Shown one piece after another: positions 1-8,469 of a stretch of DNA of 64,000 bases. Each line of letters begins with the position of its first letter. Position 1 is the first letter of the stretch. The notes below the pieces were generated by a model. It made no database searches. It was not told where the DNA came from and saw only the letters and a list, made by a program, of their open reading frames with translations. This DNA is from Dyadobacter sp. CECT 9275 (GTDB taxonomy: Bacteria > Bacteroidota > Bacteroidia > Cytophagales > Spirosomataceae), in assembly GCF_907164905.1 (NCBI RefSeq), contig NZ_CAJRAF010000004.1, positions 891,443-955,442 of the forward strand, written 5' to 3'. A program made the position numbers and the translations under genes.

Positions 1-1065
1 CTTGGGAGAAACAATTTGCCGCTGGACCAAATTCTGGGCCGACTCACAGATAAACACGTTTCCGCGGTGAGCAGCAGTAAGGCCCGTTCCGTTGTACATC
101 ATCACCCCACTAGCCGACGTGAACGTACCCGTATGTGACAATCCGATTAATCTGGGAATGAAATCAGCCGAGGTAATGGCTCCGCTGATGGGAAACACTG
201 CGGCTTCGGCCTCCACTTTTGAAACATTTTCGATGGTTTCGGTAAATAAAAGATATGGATTTCTTCGCAAATGCCACGGCTCCAGTACAATCTGACGAAC
301 CGGATGACGATTGGAACATCCAAAACGCCGACCGTAGGCATCAAAAGTAAGCCCGAACTGGCTGCGGCCTCCGGTTGTTTCAAATTCAAAAGTTTCAGGA
401 TCAAAACGGCCGTCTGCCGGTGCAAAACTTACCGCCGGGCGATCCGGATACAGCGGAGAACGCACCTCGCCACTGTTTAGCCCACTGGTAACATATACCT
501 TCCCATCCAGCCCGAGTGTGGGATGGCTGACCCTGATTTGGGCTGTTTGTTTGTTGCTGAAACCCGTCAGCACTACCTGCCGGATGTCTGCCACGCCGTC
601 ACCGTCGGTATCCTTCATATAATAAATATCGGGTGCGCAGGTCACAAAAACCCCACCCTTCCATACGAGCAGGCCGTTGGGATAGGTAAGTCCGGTGGCA
701 AATTCGGAACGATGATCATATTTCCCGTCACCATCTTTATCTTCCAGCAGGGCAATTCTGCCCAGGGTCGTGGGTGACCCTCCTTCTGCCGGATCCGGAT
801 AACCACGGTCTTCCACCACATACATTCGTCTTTTTTCATCAAATGCCAGCGCTACGGGATCTACTACAAGGGGTTCCGCTGCAATAAGTTCGATGCGCAG
901 GCCGGGTTCCAGCTTGAAACTTGCCATTGCTTTTTTTAGCCGGGTGGAATCCGCCCGCGCACTGGGTTCAGAAATTCTTTCATCATTCCGGTTCGTACCG
1001 GCAAGGAGCAACAAAATAATCAGCGGGATCAGCAGAAGCTTGTTATAAAACATTGGTTTAGGCAT
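1..1065 (-). CDS. PVC-type membrane-bound dehydrogenase domain protein (5' part, cut by window edge)
   Basis: An open frame of about 355 codons enters from the window edge and starts at ATG 1065 (alternative ATG 1053). The N-terminus has a hydrophobic segment (FYNKLLLIPLIILLLLAG), which suggests export. Then come FKLEPGLRIELIAAEPLVV, DPVALAFDEKRRMYVVEDRG, LLEDKDGDGKYD, TYPNGLLVWKGGVFVT and DTDGDGVAD. These are typical of the PVC-type membrane-bound dehydrogenase domain (TIGR02604), a beta-propeller of the sorbosone-dehydrogenase type that often continues into HEAT repeats and a haem-binding CxxCH domain. That C-terminal part lies outside the window. The gene follows SusD on the same strand after about 490 bases, so it could belong to the same catabolic locus, but nothing shows co-transcription. 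Family assignment is firm; substrate unknown. Confidence 0.85.
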   Translation of the reverse strand, partial: MPKPMFYNKLLLIPLIILLLLAGTNRNDERISEPSARADSTRLKKAMASFKLEPGLRIELIAAEPLVVDPVALAFDEKRRMYVVEDRGYPDPAEGGSPTTLGRIALLEDKDGDGKYDHRSEFATGLTYPNGLLVWKGGVFVTCAPDIYYMKDTDGDGVADIRQVVLTGFSNKQTAQIRVSHPTLGLDGKVYVTSGLNSGEVRSPLYPDRPAVSFAPADGRFDPETFEFETTGGRSQFGLTFDAYGRRFGCSNRHPVRQIVLEPWHLRRNPYLLFTETIENVSKVEAEAAVFPISGAITSADFIPRLIGLSHTGTFTSASGVMMYNGTGLTAAHRGNVFICESAQNLVQRQIVSPK

Positions 1066-1265
1066 TAAGGGCAAGAACAGTTCAATTATAAAGAAAAGCC
1101 CTTTTAACGCATTATCTTCTCACATTTTTTTGATTAAAAAATAAATTTTATCCCGAAGCCTTTACCGATAAAATCCAAAAAGGAGTTTGTATAAAAAAAA
1201 CCAGAAAGCGCCCTGCCTTTTAATTTCTTTGCAAATGTCCCGGCCGGGTTGTAGCCGAAAAACAA

Positions 1266-1346
1266 ATGATTGTCGTATTAATAGATACTCAGCCTTTTTT
1301 AGCAGCAAGTGGTATGAAGACTGAACATTTTGCATGTTATGATTAG
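1266..1346 (+). CDS. candidate 26-codon small ORF upstream of an intrinsic terminator
   Basis: ATG at 1266 opens 26 codons (MIVVLIDTQPFLAASGMKTE followed by HFACYD) ending in TAG at 1346. A strong terminator hairpin begins six bases later. Nothing else on the plus strand could use that terminator. The first residues resemble the start of a receiver domain (hydrophobic strand, then IDTQ), but the rest of such a domain is missing. A weak -7-like box (TTTCTTTG, 1224-1231) lies upstream. It could be a real small protein, a leader peptide, or a chance ORF in a small RNA. Confidence 0.3.
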   Translation: MIVVLIDTQPFLAASGMKTEHFACYD

Positions 1347-1351
1347 ATACA

Positions 1352-1382
1352 GCGGTCCGGGCATCCCGGACCGCCGTTTTTT
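1352..1382 (+). terminator. intrinsic terminator, plus-strand orientation
   Basis: A perfect 10-bp stem (GCGGTCCGGG at 1352-1361 and its complement at 1365-1374) with a 3-base loop is followed by CG and a run of T. The T run is on the plus-strand side, so it does not serve the minus-strand SusD gene at 1553. It implies a plus-strand transcript ending here. Confidence 0.65.
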
Positions 1383-1552
1383 ACCGGCATGACTAAATAA
1401 AAACGGTTTATAAAATTACATCTCTCTGTAAAAAAGTAATGTTTTCCATACGCCTGCCTGGCCTTCGCCATTGCTGGGATATAGAAAACATCAGCTTCCG
1501 GAATGATCCCTGCGCGCCTACGCATCGGTTTTGCGGTAAGGGATACCTTCTT

Positions 1553-3010
1553 TTACTCCGTCAGGTTGGGGTTAAGATTAGCATCTTTAAGCGGAACAGG
1601 AAAGGTATAGTCCGCTTTTGTAATGCTCCCGATCGGCTTTAAATCATTGACATCCTTGTTGGCATTGGCACTTTCTACCATTTCGAGCCTCACCAGATCA
1701 AACCATCTTGTAAACTCTCCGGCAAACTCCCAGGCTCTTTCGTCTACCACCGCTTTGACGAAATTCTCAGTGGACAGCCCCGCCAGTACTTCCAGGCCCG
1801 CCCGGGTTCTGACGGCATTCAGGGCTGCATAGGCTTCAGGGGAAACTGAACCCGAACGCGCCGCAGCTTCTGCATAAACGAGCAGCACGTGCGCATATCG
1901 GATCATGTGAACCGGCAGGGACGACTGCCAGGTATTATTGACCTGCAACCTGAATTTACGGAAATATGGTTTCTTTTCTTTGCTTTCCTGCCATGGTACA
2001 ATCGTCCCGTCGGCTTTCACGAACTTGGTATGAAAGGTAATATCCTTTCTTTTCCCCTCCGGGAATTTATTGAAGAAGTGGATTTCGGAACAAAAATCTT
2101 CCCAGCCACCTTCTTCGGACGGGGTACCCGGATGCCCGTAATAAGCATTCACCGATCCCCCGTAATTGGACGAAGCATGAAACGCCATCACCTCCTCTGC
2201 TGTACCTATGGCTGCTGTGGTACCTCCCCATAGAATGCTCAGATCTACCAGGTCAAATCCATACAGGGTTTTATTATCAATTACTTCCCTGGCCTTGGCG
2301 GCAGCCAGGGCATATTTGCTTTGGTTCTTGATGGGCCAGCCGCCTTCGGTCAGGTACACGTCCGCCAGCAGGGCTTTCACCGATCCTCTGTTAGGACGTC
2401 CAGGATCCCTTTTTTTGTCGGCTACCAGTTCTTCTGCCTTCTTAAGATCGTCTTCGATGAGGGTATAAATTGCGGCGGGTTCCGTTTTGGTAACATTTAA
2501 CAATTCATCCGTGAAGTCGGAAGTAGTAATGAGCGGAATAGCGCCGAAGCCCCGTACCAGCCAATAGTAGGAAAGCGCCCGAAGGAAATAAGCTTCACCC
2601 AGGATCTGATTAATCTTCGCCTGCTCACCGTTGGTCTGCTTGTAATTATTAATGATATTGTTGGCGCCCTGAATGGTTTTGTAACAGCCATCCCAGATAA
2701 AAGCCGTGTGAGTGTTGCCCGAGGTCACGTCAAACTGGTCCAGCTGACGTGACCACATTTTTGGAAGATTACCAGCCGTAATGGTCGATAAATCATCTCC
2801 GCCCATCGCAAAGCTCTGGGTTGAAGAATTTAAAAATCCACGCGTCCAGGTTCGCAACAGACCTTTGTAGGTACCTGTAAGCGCGGCTTCGAGGCCCTGC
2901 ACATCACTGATCGCATTGTTACCTACAATGGCTCCCTTCGGATCCTCTTCCAGAAAATCCTTACATCCCAAACAGCTAAACAAAACGAATAAAATAAATA
3001 TTTTTCTCAT
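1553..3010 (-). CDS. RagB/SusD family nutrient-uptake outer-membrane lipoprotein
   Basis: 485 residues. A type II signal peptide ends in SCLGC, with the lipidated cysteine at residue 16. It is followed by KDFLEEDPKG, the common start of mature SusD proteins. The TPR-like N-terminal half (GAALTGTYKGLL-type helices, YFLRALSYYWLVRGFGAIPLI) and the C-terminal MIRYAHVLLVYAEAAARSG, LNAVRTRAGLE and ERAWEFAGEFTRWFDLVR blocks are diagnostic. It forms the surface lid over the SusC channel encoded 20 bases upstream at 3031-6468. Length is normal and the frame is intact. Context suggests an oligosaccharide or similar ligand, but no glycoside hydrolase lies beside it. Confidence 0.95.
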   Translation of the reverse strand: MRKIFILFVLFSCLGCKDFLEEDPKGAIVGNNAISDVQGLEAALTGTYKGLLRTWTRGFLNSSTQSFAMGGDDLSTITAGNLPKMWSRQLDQFDVTSGNTHTAFIWDGCYKTIQGANNIINNYKQTNGEQAKINQILGEAYFLRALSYYWLVRGFGAIPLITTSDFTDELLNVTKTEPAAIYTLIEDDLKKAEELVADKKRDPGRPNRGSVKALLADVYLTEGGWPIKNQSKYALAAAKAREVIDNKTLYGFDLVDLSILWGGTTAAIGTAEEVMAFHASSNYGGSVNAYYGHPGTPSEEGGWEDFCSEIHFFNKFPEGKRKDITFHTKFVKADGTIVPWQESKEKKPYFRKFRLQVNNTWQSSLPVHMIRYAHVLLVYAEAAARSGSVSPEAYAALNAVRTRAGLEVLAGLSTENFVKAVVDERAWEFAGEFTRWFDLVRLEMVESANANKDVNDLKPIGSITKADYTFPVPLKDANLNPNLTE

Positions 3011-3030
3011 GATTGAAAGTCGGATAGGTT

Positions 3031-6000
3031 TTAAAAAGAGAAATTGATGCCCGCGGTATAGGTTTTCGAATTGGGGTATGCGCCGAAGTCTATCCCCTGC
3101 TGTACATCCGTTCCGAAATTCTGCCAGGTAATTCCGCTGACAGCGTTAGAATTTGCCTCAGGATCAATACCCTTGTATTGGGTGAAGGTCAGCAGATTGG
3201 TACCACTGACAAACAGTCTGACGGCTGCAATATTTTTCAGAAGAGACTTCGGTAAAGTGTAGGTAAGACTGATATTTTTGAGCCGCAGGAAATCACCTTT
3301 CTCAATGAACCGCGAAGTCTGTATGAGTGAATTACTGGAAGCCGCACTGAATGCAGGTATGTCCGAGGTTTCGTTTTCACCAGGAATGTACCTGTTTTTA
3401 ATATCCGCAAATGTTATCTCTTTTGCATCCGTGCTGCCCATAATCCCGTTGGCATAAGTATAATTCAGCTTTTGGAAACCATACAGTCCCTGAAAGAACA
3501 CATTCATTGATAAGTTTTTATATGAAAAAGTATTATTGAAACCCAGGGATACTTTTGGGGTGCCATTTCCCAAAACCTGCTGATCCTTTTCATTGATCAC
3601 CCCGTTGTTATCCAGATCCTGATAGCGTGCATCTCCGGGCTTAAGACCGCTCAGCGCAGCTTCATCGGTCTGGTTGGCTTTCCAGGTACCCAGGTATTTG
3701 TATCCCCAGAATGAGTTCATCGGCTGGCCCGGGATCAGCACATTTTCATTTAACGGAATGGTATCCCGCTCGGTACCGAGATTTACTACCCTGTTTTTCA
3801 AAAGCGCCACGTTCAAAGTAGTGGTCCATTCAAAATCGGCTGCCCGCAGCGGTGTTGCGTTCAGTGCAAATTCCCACCCCTTGTTCTGAACTTCCCCGAT
3901 GTTGGACTGGATATTATATCCGCCCACATAACCGGGCAATGATCTCAGCATCAGCAGGTCTCGGGTATTTTTAACAAAATAGTCAACCGAAAGACGAAGT
4001 TTTCCCTTGAACAACTCCAGGTCTGTACCCAGATTATACTGTTCGGTGGTTTCCCATTTCAAATTAACATTTCCTGGATTGCCCAGCAGGATACCGGCAA
4101 CCAGCGGCCCGCCGTTTCCATTAAATACCACACCGGCATCATCCAGGTTGGTCACATAACTCGACAACGTCCCGTAGGAACCTATCCCCTGGCTGCCTGT
4201 GAGTCCCCAGCTTGCCCTGATTTTAAGGTCGTCCACCAGTCCGTGATTTTTTAGAAAAGATTCTTCAGAGATATGCCATCCTACCGAAACTGACGGAAAG
4301 TTGCTGTATTTGTTCTTACCCTGGAATTTGGACGAACCATCCCGGCGCACAGTGGCCGACAGCAGGTACCTGTCTTTAAAGGAATAGTTTACCCTTGCCA
4401 GGGCAGAGAGCAAACTCCAGCTGGAATATCCTGATCCGATGGTACCGGAGGCTGCCAGCGATAAATTGTTATAAGACTGGGCGGGATAGGTGAGATTGGA
4501 AACATTGGCATTAAAACCGGTGCCGATAAATTTCTGTGTTTCAAAAACCGCAGTGGCACTTATCTTGTGATGAATGCGGAGTACTCTGGAATAATTCAGT
4601 GAGTTGGTATTCTGCCAGGTGATATTTTCGCCGGATGACCGCCCTGCCGTAGCCCAGGTTCGGGTGGAGGGATAGCCCTGAAAAGCCTTTCCCTGGGAAT
4701 TAAGATAGTTAAGACCCGCCTGAACATCCAGGGAAAGTCCGGGAATGAACTCGTAACGCAGCCCGCCTACCATGTTAACGCTGGTATTTTCAGCACGGTA
4801 TTCGTTTTCATTGATTATCGCCACCGGATTTGAAAACAGCGAACTTGTGGGGTCAAACAAGATGTAATTATCGTTTTCGTCTCTTACGGGTGTGGTGGGC
4901 GCCCAGGCAAGAGCCTGTGCCAGCGCACCGCTCCGCTGAGAAGTTCCGCTGGTGTTGTGATTTTCTTTCCTGGTGCCGGTGAAATTAAAGCGTATCGAAA
5001 ATTTATCGGAGATCTGTGATGCAACATTACTTCTGATCGCGTAGCGTTTAAAGTCAGTATTTTTAATGATACCTTCCTGATCAAGGAAATTGCCGGAAAT
5101 AAGGTAACTCGTTTTCTGGTTCCCGCCCGACAGGGAGAGTTGAAATTCCTTGCCCGGCGCCGTACGGAAAATTTCATCCTGCCAGTCGGTACCTCCGTTT
5201 TTCCTGAATTCGGATATTTGCCCATCTGTAAACTTCGGCACATACGTTCCTCCTGCCGGAAGCAGTGCTTTCACGCGTTCGTTGGCTACCTCAGCAAAAT
5301 CAGCGGCATCAAGCATATTGTATTTCTTGATCACCTGCGAGCTGTAATATCTCACACCAATGTCAACCTTCATTTCTCCCTTCTTACCCGTTTTGGTGGT
5401 GATGATGATTACGCCATTTGCACCTCGGCTGCCATAGATTGCCGTGGCCGAAGCGTCTTTCAGTACTTCAATGGAAGCAATGTCCTCAGTATTAATGGTA
5501 GTAAAATCGGCACCCACAAAGCCGTCGACCACATAAAGAGGATCATTATCCCCGCTTAACGAATTAGCACCCCGCACTCTTATCCGCACTTCCCCGCCCG
5601 GAGCACCTCCCGAATTGGTTACCTGCACGCCGGGAACCCGCCCCTGTAAAACCTGATCCACCCGGGTGACAGGCTGGGCCTTAAAGTCGTCCTCCGAAAC
5701 CGAAGAAACCGCACTTGAAACGTCTCTTCGCGTTTGAGTTCCGTACCCCACCACCACCACTTCTTCCAATGTTTTGTTGTCAACCTTCATCACCAGGTCC
5801 AGCACTGCCCGCCCCCCGACAATAACTTCCTGAGGAAGATACCCTACAAATGAAAAAATCAGAACGGCACTCCTGTCCGGTACCAGAATCGTATAGGCGC
5901 CGTCGGGGCTTGTTATGGTACCTTTTTGTGTTCCCTTCAGTACAACACTCACACCCGGGAGCCCAACACCCTTTTCGTCGGTCACTTTTCCCGAAATTTT

Positions 6001-6468
6001 GTCCTCTGTTTGCTGCTCCGCAAATATAGGTACGGGTGTTTCTTGTCTGAGGGGCTGCTCCTTTTCCATAACCGGGTTCACCGGGTTTTTCCGGATATAC
6101 TCAGCGGCTGAAACTTTCTCCTTTTCCTTCCTCACGATCACATACGTACCCTTCCCAGCTTTCCTGTAAGCAAGGCCATAGGGTTTCAATAAAACTTCCA
6201 GCTGTCGCTCGAGTTTGCCCGCGGTAACTGCGCCTGACTGAACCGAAATTCCCTGTACGGTGGCTTCCTCAAAAACAATACTGACCTGATATTTCCTGCC
6301 CAGATCAACCAGCACATCCTTTAATTTGGAGGCAGATGTTCCCTGATCCCGATGCTGGCTCGTTGTGTTATATTGACTTACATACGCAATGCTTTGCGAC
6401 AAACAGACCTGCTGCAGCAGAAAAGCCGCAAGGAGTAGCCCTGTTTTTTGTAATAATGATTGTCTCAT
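3031..6468 (-). CDS. SusC/RagA TonB-linked outer-membrane receptor with N-terminal STN signalling domain
   Basis: 1145 residues. After a signal peptide (LLLAAFLLQQVCLSQS) comes an STN (secretin/TonB short N-terminal) domain at roughly 50-115 (LKDVLVDLGRKYQVSIVFEE, VLLKPYGLAYRKAGKGTYVI). Next is a carboxypeptidase-regulatory-like domain (KISGKVTDEKGVGLPGVSVV), the TonB-box/linker EEVVVVGYGTQTRRDVSSAV, a plug (GRVPGVQVTNSGGAPGG, PLYVVDGF, GSRGANGVIIITTKTGK) and a long barrel ending in AGINFSF. The STN domain is the part that contacts FecR-type anti-sigma factors. Here fecR and the sigma gene lie directly upstream (3-base gap to fecR), so substrate binding probably drives transcription of this locus. 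Intact and full length. Confidence 0.95.
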   Translation of the reverse strand: MRQSLLQKTGLLLAAFLLQQVCLSQSIAYVSQYNTTSQHRDQGTSASKLKDVLVDLGRKYQVSIVFEEATVQGISVQSGAVTAGKLERQLEVLLKPYGLAYRKAGKGTYVIVRKEKEKVSAAEYIRKNPVNPVMEKEQPLRQETPVPIFAEQQTEDKISGKVTDEKGVGLPGVSVVLKGTQKGTITSPDGAYTILVPDRSAVLIFSFVGYLPQEVIVGGRAVLDLVMKVDNKTLEEVVVVGYGTQTRRDVSSAVSSVSEDDFKAQPVTRVDQVLQGRVPGVQVTNSGGAPGGEVRIRVRGANSLSGDNDPLYVVDGFVGADFTTINTEDIASIEVLKDASATAIYGSRGANGVIIITTKTGKKGEMKVDIGVRYYSSQVIKKYNMLDAADFAEVANERVKALLPAGGTYVPKFTDGQISEFRKNGGTDWQDEIFRTAPGKEFQLSLSGGNQKTSYLISGNFLDQEGIIKNTDFKRYAIRSNVASQISDKFSIRFNFTGTRKENHNTSGTSQRSGALAQALAWAPTTPVRDENDNYILFDPTSSLFSNPVAIINENEYRAENTSVNMVGGLRYEFIPGLSLDVQAGLNYLNSQGKAFQGYPSTRTWATAGRSSGENITWQNTNSLNYSRVLRIHHKISATAVFETQKFIGTGFNANVSNLTYPAQSYNNLSLAASGTIGSGYSSWSLLSALARVNYSFKDRYLLSATVRRDGSSKFQGKNKYSNFPSVSVGWHISEESFLKNHGLVDDLKIRASWGLTGSQGIGSYGTLSSYVTNLDDAGVVFNGNGGPLVAGILLGNPGNVNLKWETTEQYNLGTDLELFKGKLRLSVDYFVKNTRDLLMLRSLPGYVGGYNIQSNIGEVQNKGWEFALNATPLRAADFEWTTTLNVALLKNRVVNLGTERDTIPLNENVLIPGQPMNSFWGYKYLGTWKANQTDEAALSGLKPGDARYQDLDNNGVINEKDQQVLGNGTPKVSLGFNNTFSYKNLSMNVFFQGLYGFQKLNYTYANGIMGSTDAKEITFADIKNRYIPGENETSDIPAFSAASSNSLIQTSRFIEKGDFLRLKNISLTYTLPKSLLKNIAAVRLFVSGTNLLTFTQYKGIDPEANSNAVSGITWQNFGTDVQQGIDFGAYPNSKTYTAGINFSF

Positions 6469-6471
6469 AAT

Positions 6472-7476
6472 TTATGGGTTTTGAGGTATACGTAATTCTA
6501 TATAATCCTGATTTTGAATAATTTCGATGGGAAGCAGTTCAGATAAAATCTGTAAAAGATCGTCTGCGTTTTCAGCCCTGTAAATGCCTCCGATCCGCCG
6601 GGCAGACAATAACGGATCACTTATACGTACGTTAACATTAAAGCGCTCCTCCATCTGACGTGCCACATCCGAGAGTAAGGTATTGTCGAAATAAAACATC
6701 TGCTCCTTCCAGGCGGTAAGCTCCTGAGGTTTCACAGGGGTGGATACTTTAAAGGTCCCGTCCTGGGCCGAGCTAAACAGGTTCCCTGGTTTCATATACA
6801 GCTGTTTACCCTCCGGCAGCTGGAGTTTCACCTTTCCACGGGAGAGAAACACACGCTTACCTTCCTTACGGGAATAAGCAACAAACTCAGTACCAAGTAC
6901 TTCAACCTGATAATGATCACCCATATTGACTACAAAGCGGGTGTGGGAGCGGGTATGTGTCACATTAAAATTGGCCTCTCCAAACAATATTACCTCCCGG
7001 GACTCACGGCCGAAACCAAAACGGGGGATAAGCAGCTCAGAATTAACGTTCAGAATCACCTGTGTACCGTCCGGCAGCCTGTACGTGCTGCTATGTCCCG
7101 CGGCCGACTTCAACGATTGGTACATCAGTTCCTTCCGATACAGGAACAGGGCCGCGAAAAGAACGGAAGCGGCAACAAGGCCACGCAGAAGCCACCACCT
7201 GCCCCTGTTTTGCTCAGGCATGGGTACCTCTTCCATCGGTTCCGGACCCTCTTTGGATGATATTTCTCCTTCCAGCACAAACTGATAAGTTTGCAGGGCT
7301 TTATCCAGATCGGGAAAAAACTGCGGGTGCTGGGCTTCCCATTCGTCCAGGTATTTATAATAAAGCTCCTGGTTTTCAGAATCTTCCAGCCATTCCTCAA
7401 TCAATTTTCTCTGCATAAGCGTGGTTTTTTCAGAGAAAAAATCAAATAGCAGATGTTTGTTTACCTGTTTTTTCAT
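6472..7476 (-). CDS. FecR family anti-sigma factor / transmembrane signal transducer
   Basis: 334 residues. A cytoplasmic N-terminal region (LIEEWLEDSENQELYYKYLD) is followed by one membrane helix at about 95-113 (WLLRGLVAASVLFAALFLY). The periplasmic FecR domain (YRLPDGTQVILNVNSELLIP, REVILFGEANFNVTH, VEVLGTEF) follows, then a C-terminal DUF4974-like segment (MEERFNVNVRISDPLL, LLQILSELLPIEI). The protein would hold the neighbouring sigma factor at the membrane and release it when the STN domain of the downstream receptor reports ligand. It sits between sigma (49 bases upstream) and susC (3 bases downstream), so it is part of one operon or relay. Confidence 0.93.
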   Translation of the reverse strand: MKKQVNKHLLFDFFSEKTTLMQRKLIEEWLEDSENQELYYKYLDEWEAQHPQFFPDLDKALQTYQFVLEGEISSKEGPEPMEEVPMPEQNRGRWWLLRGLVAASVLFAALFLYRKELMYQSLKSAAGHSSTYRLPDGTQVILNVNSELLIPRFGFGRESREVILFGEANFNVTHTRSHTRFVVNMGDHYQVEVLGTEFVAYSRKEGKRVFLSRGKVKLQLPEGKQLYMKPGNLFSSAQDGTFKVSTPVKPQELTAWKEQMFYFDNTLLSDVARQMEERFNVNVRISDPLLSARRIGGIYRAENADDLLQILSELLPIEIIQNQDYIELRIPQNP

Positions 7477-7524
7477 AGTGTAAAAGTGGTCGTCGAAGGC
7501 AATGGAATAAGCCAGCCGGCATCG

Positions 7525-8190
7525 TTATAATTGTATATAGAAGAGCGCCAAACCGCCCAGAAACCAATCATCCTTCAGCTCATTCCTCAGGCGTACAAGC
7601 GCCCTGCTTACCAGTGCTTCCACGGCTTTTGAACTGATCTGTAATTCCTGAGCGATCTCATCATATTTTTTCTCCTCCATTCTTTTGAGCAGATAGGCAC
7701 GCCGGCACTGGGGCGGAAGCCGCTGAACGATCTTCTCTATTTGTTGATGTAACTCACTGAACTGCAGTAAGTCATCTGGACTGATGGTTTGAGAAGCCAT
7801 GGGAATTTCGACCAGTTCCAGCGGAGTAGTTTTATTGAGTTGCCACCGGATGTAATTGTACGACCTGTGACGGATTGCTTTATAGAGGTATGCCCGGTAA
7901 GAAGTAGTGATTTGTTCAAACATACGGCTCTGCCAGAAACCAGCAAAAACGTCGGAAACAATATCCTCAGCAATTTCTTTGGAATGAACAAACCGGACTG
8001 CGTGGTTGCAAAGATTAATATAATACCGCCTGAACAGCAGTTCACAGCCTTTCTGCGGATTAAGCGCGAAAGTACTTCGAAGCAGGCGTTCATCATCCGT
8101 TACGAAGGTTTCCCTGAAAGTGTCGTCGGGCAGTTGGGGGTCCTTCCCGGCCCCGGGAATCTTAAAACTATCCGGATAAATATTTTCCAT
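7525..8190 (-). CDS. ECF (sigma-70 family) RNA polymerase sigma factor
   Basis: 221 residues. Region 2 is visible as LLFRRYYINLCNHAVRFVHS and EIAEDIVSDVFAGFWQ. Region 4 is RLPPQCRRAYLLKRMEEKKY and DEIAQELQISSKAVEALVSR, the helix-turn-helix that contacts the -35-like element. The N-terminus has about 45 extra residues compared with the shortest family members. It is first in the minus-strand sigma-FecR-SusC-SusD set and is expected to be controlled by the FecR protein encoded next. A 12-bp inverted repeat lies upstream (8328-8375). Confidence 0.93.
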   Translation of the reverse strand: MENIYPDSFKIPGAGKDPQLPDDTFRETFVTDDERLLRSTFALNPQKGCELLFRRYYINLCNHAVRFVHSKEIAEDIVSDVFAGFWQSRMFEQITTSYRAYLYKAIRHRSYNYIRWQLNKTTPLELVEIPMASQTISPDDLLQFSELHQQIEKIVQRLPPQCRRAYLLKRMEEKKYDEIAQELQISSKAVEALVSRALVRLRNELKDDWFLGGLALFYIQL

Positions 8191-8469
8191 ATCGGCTGTG
8201 TTCGCACACCGAAATTTTCGGTATTTTACACAGACAAGTTTGGACTATCTTTCCCTATACTCGAAATAATAAAAATATTTTATGGTATAATTCAATCTTT
8301 CAAAGAGATGTACTTCCGGGTCCTGGAAAATGCAGTACAGGGTATCATTTGACTCCATAATTATGTACTGCATTTATTGTATTTGACGTTACCAAAAGCA
8401 GTATCACTCTAATTACCCGTACCATTTACACAACATTCAACAAATACTCTCACATTTAAACGTATAACA
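8191..8469. other. divergent intergenic region with a 12-bp inverted repeat
   Basis: This gap separates the sigma gene (minus) from the gene at 8470 (plus) and should hold both promoters. AAATGCAGTACA at 8328-8339 is repeated in inverted form at 8364-8375 with a 24-base spacer. There is no T run, so it is more like an operator than a terminator. No perfect TAnnTTTG box is visible. Confidence 0.4.
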
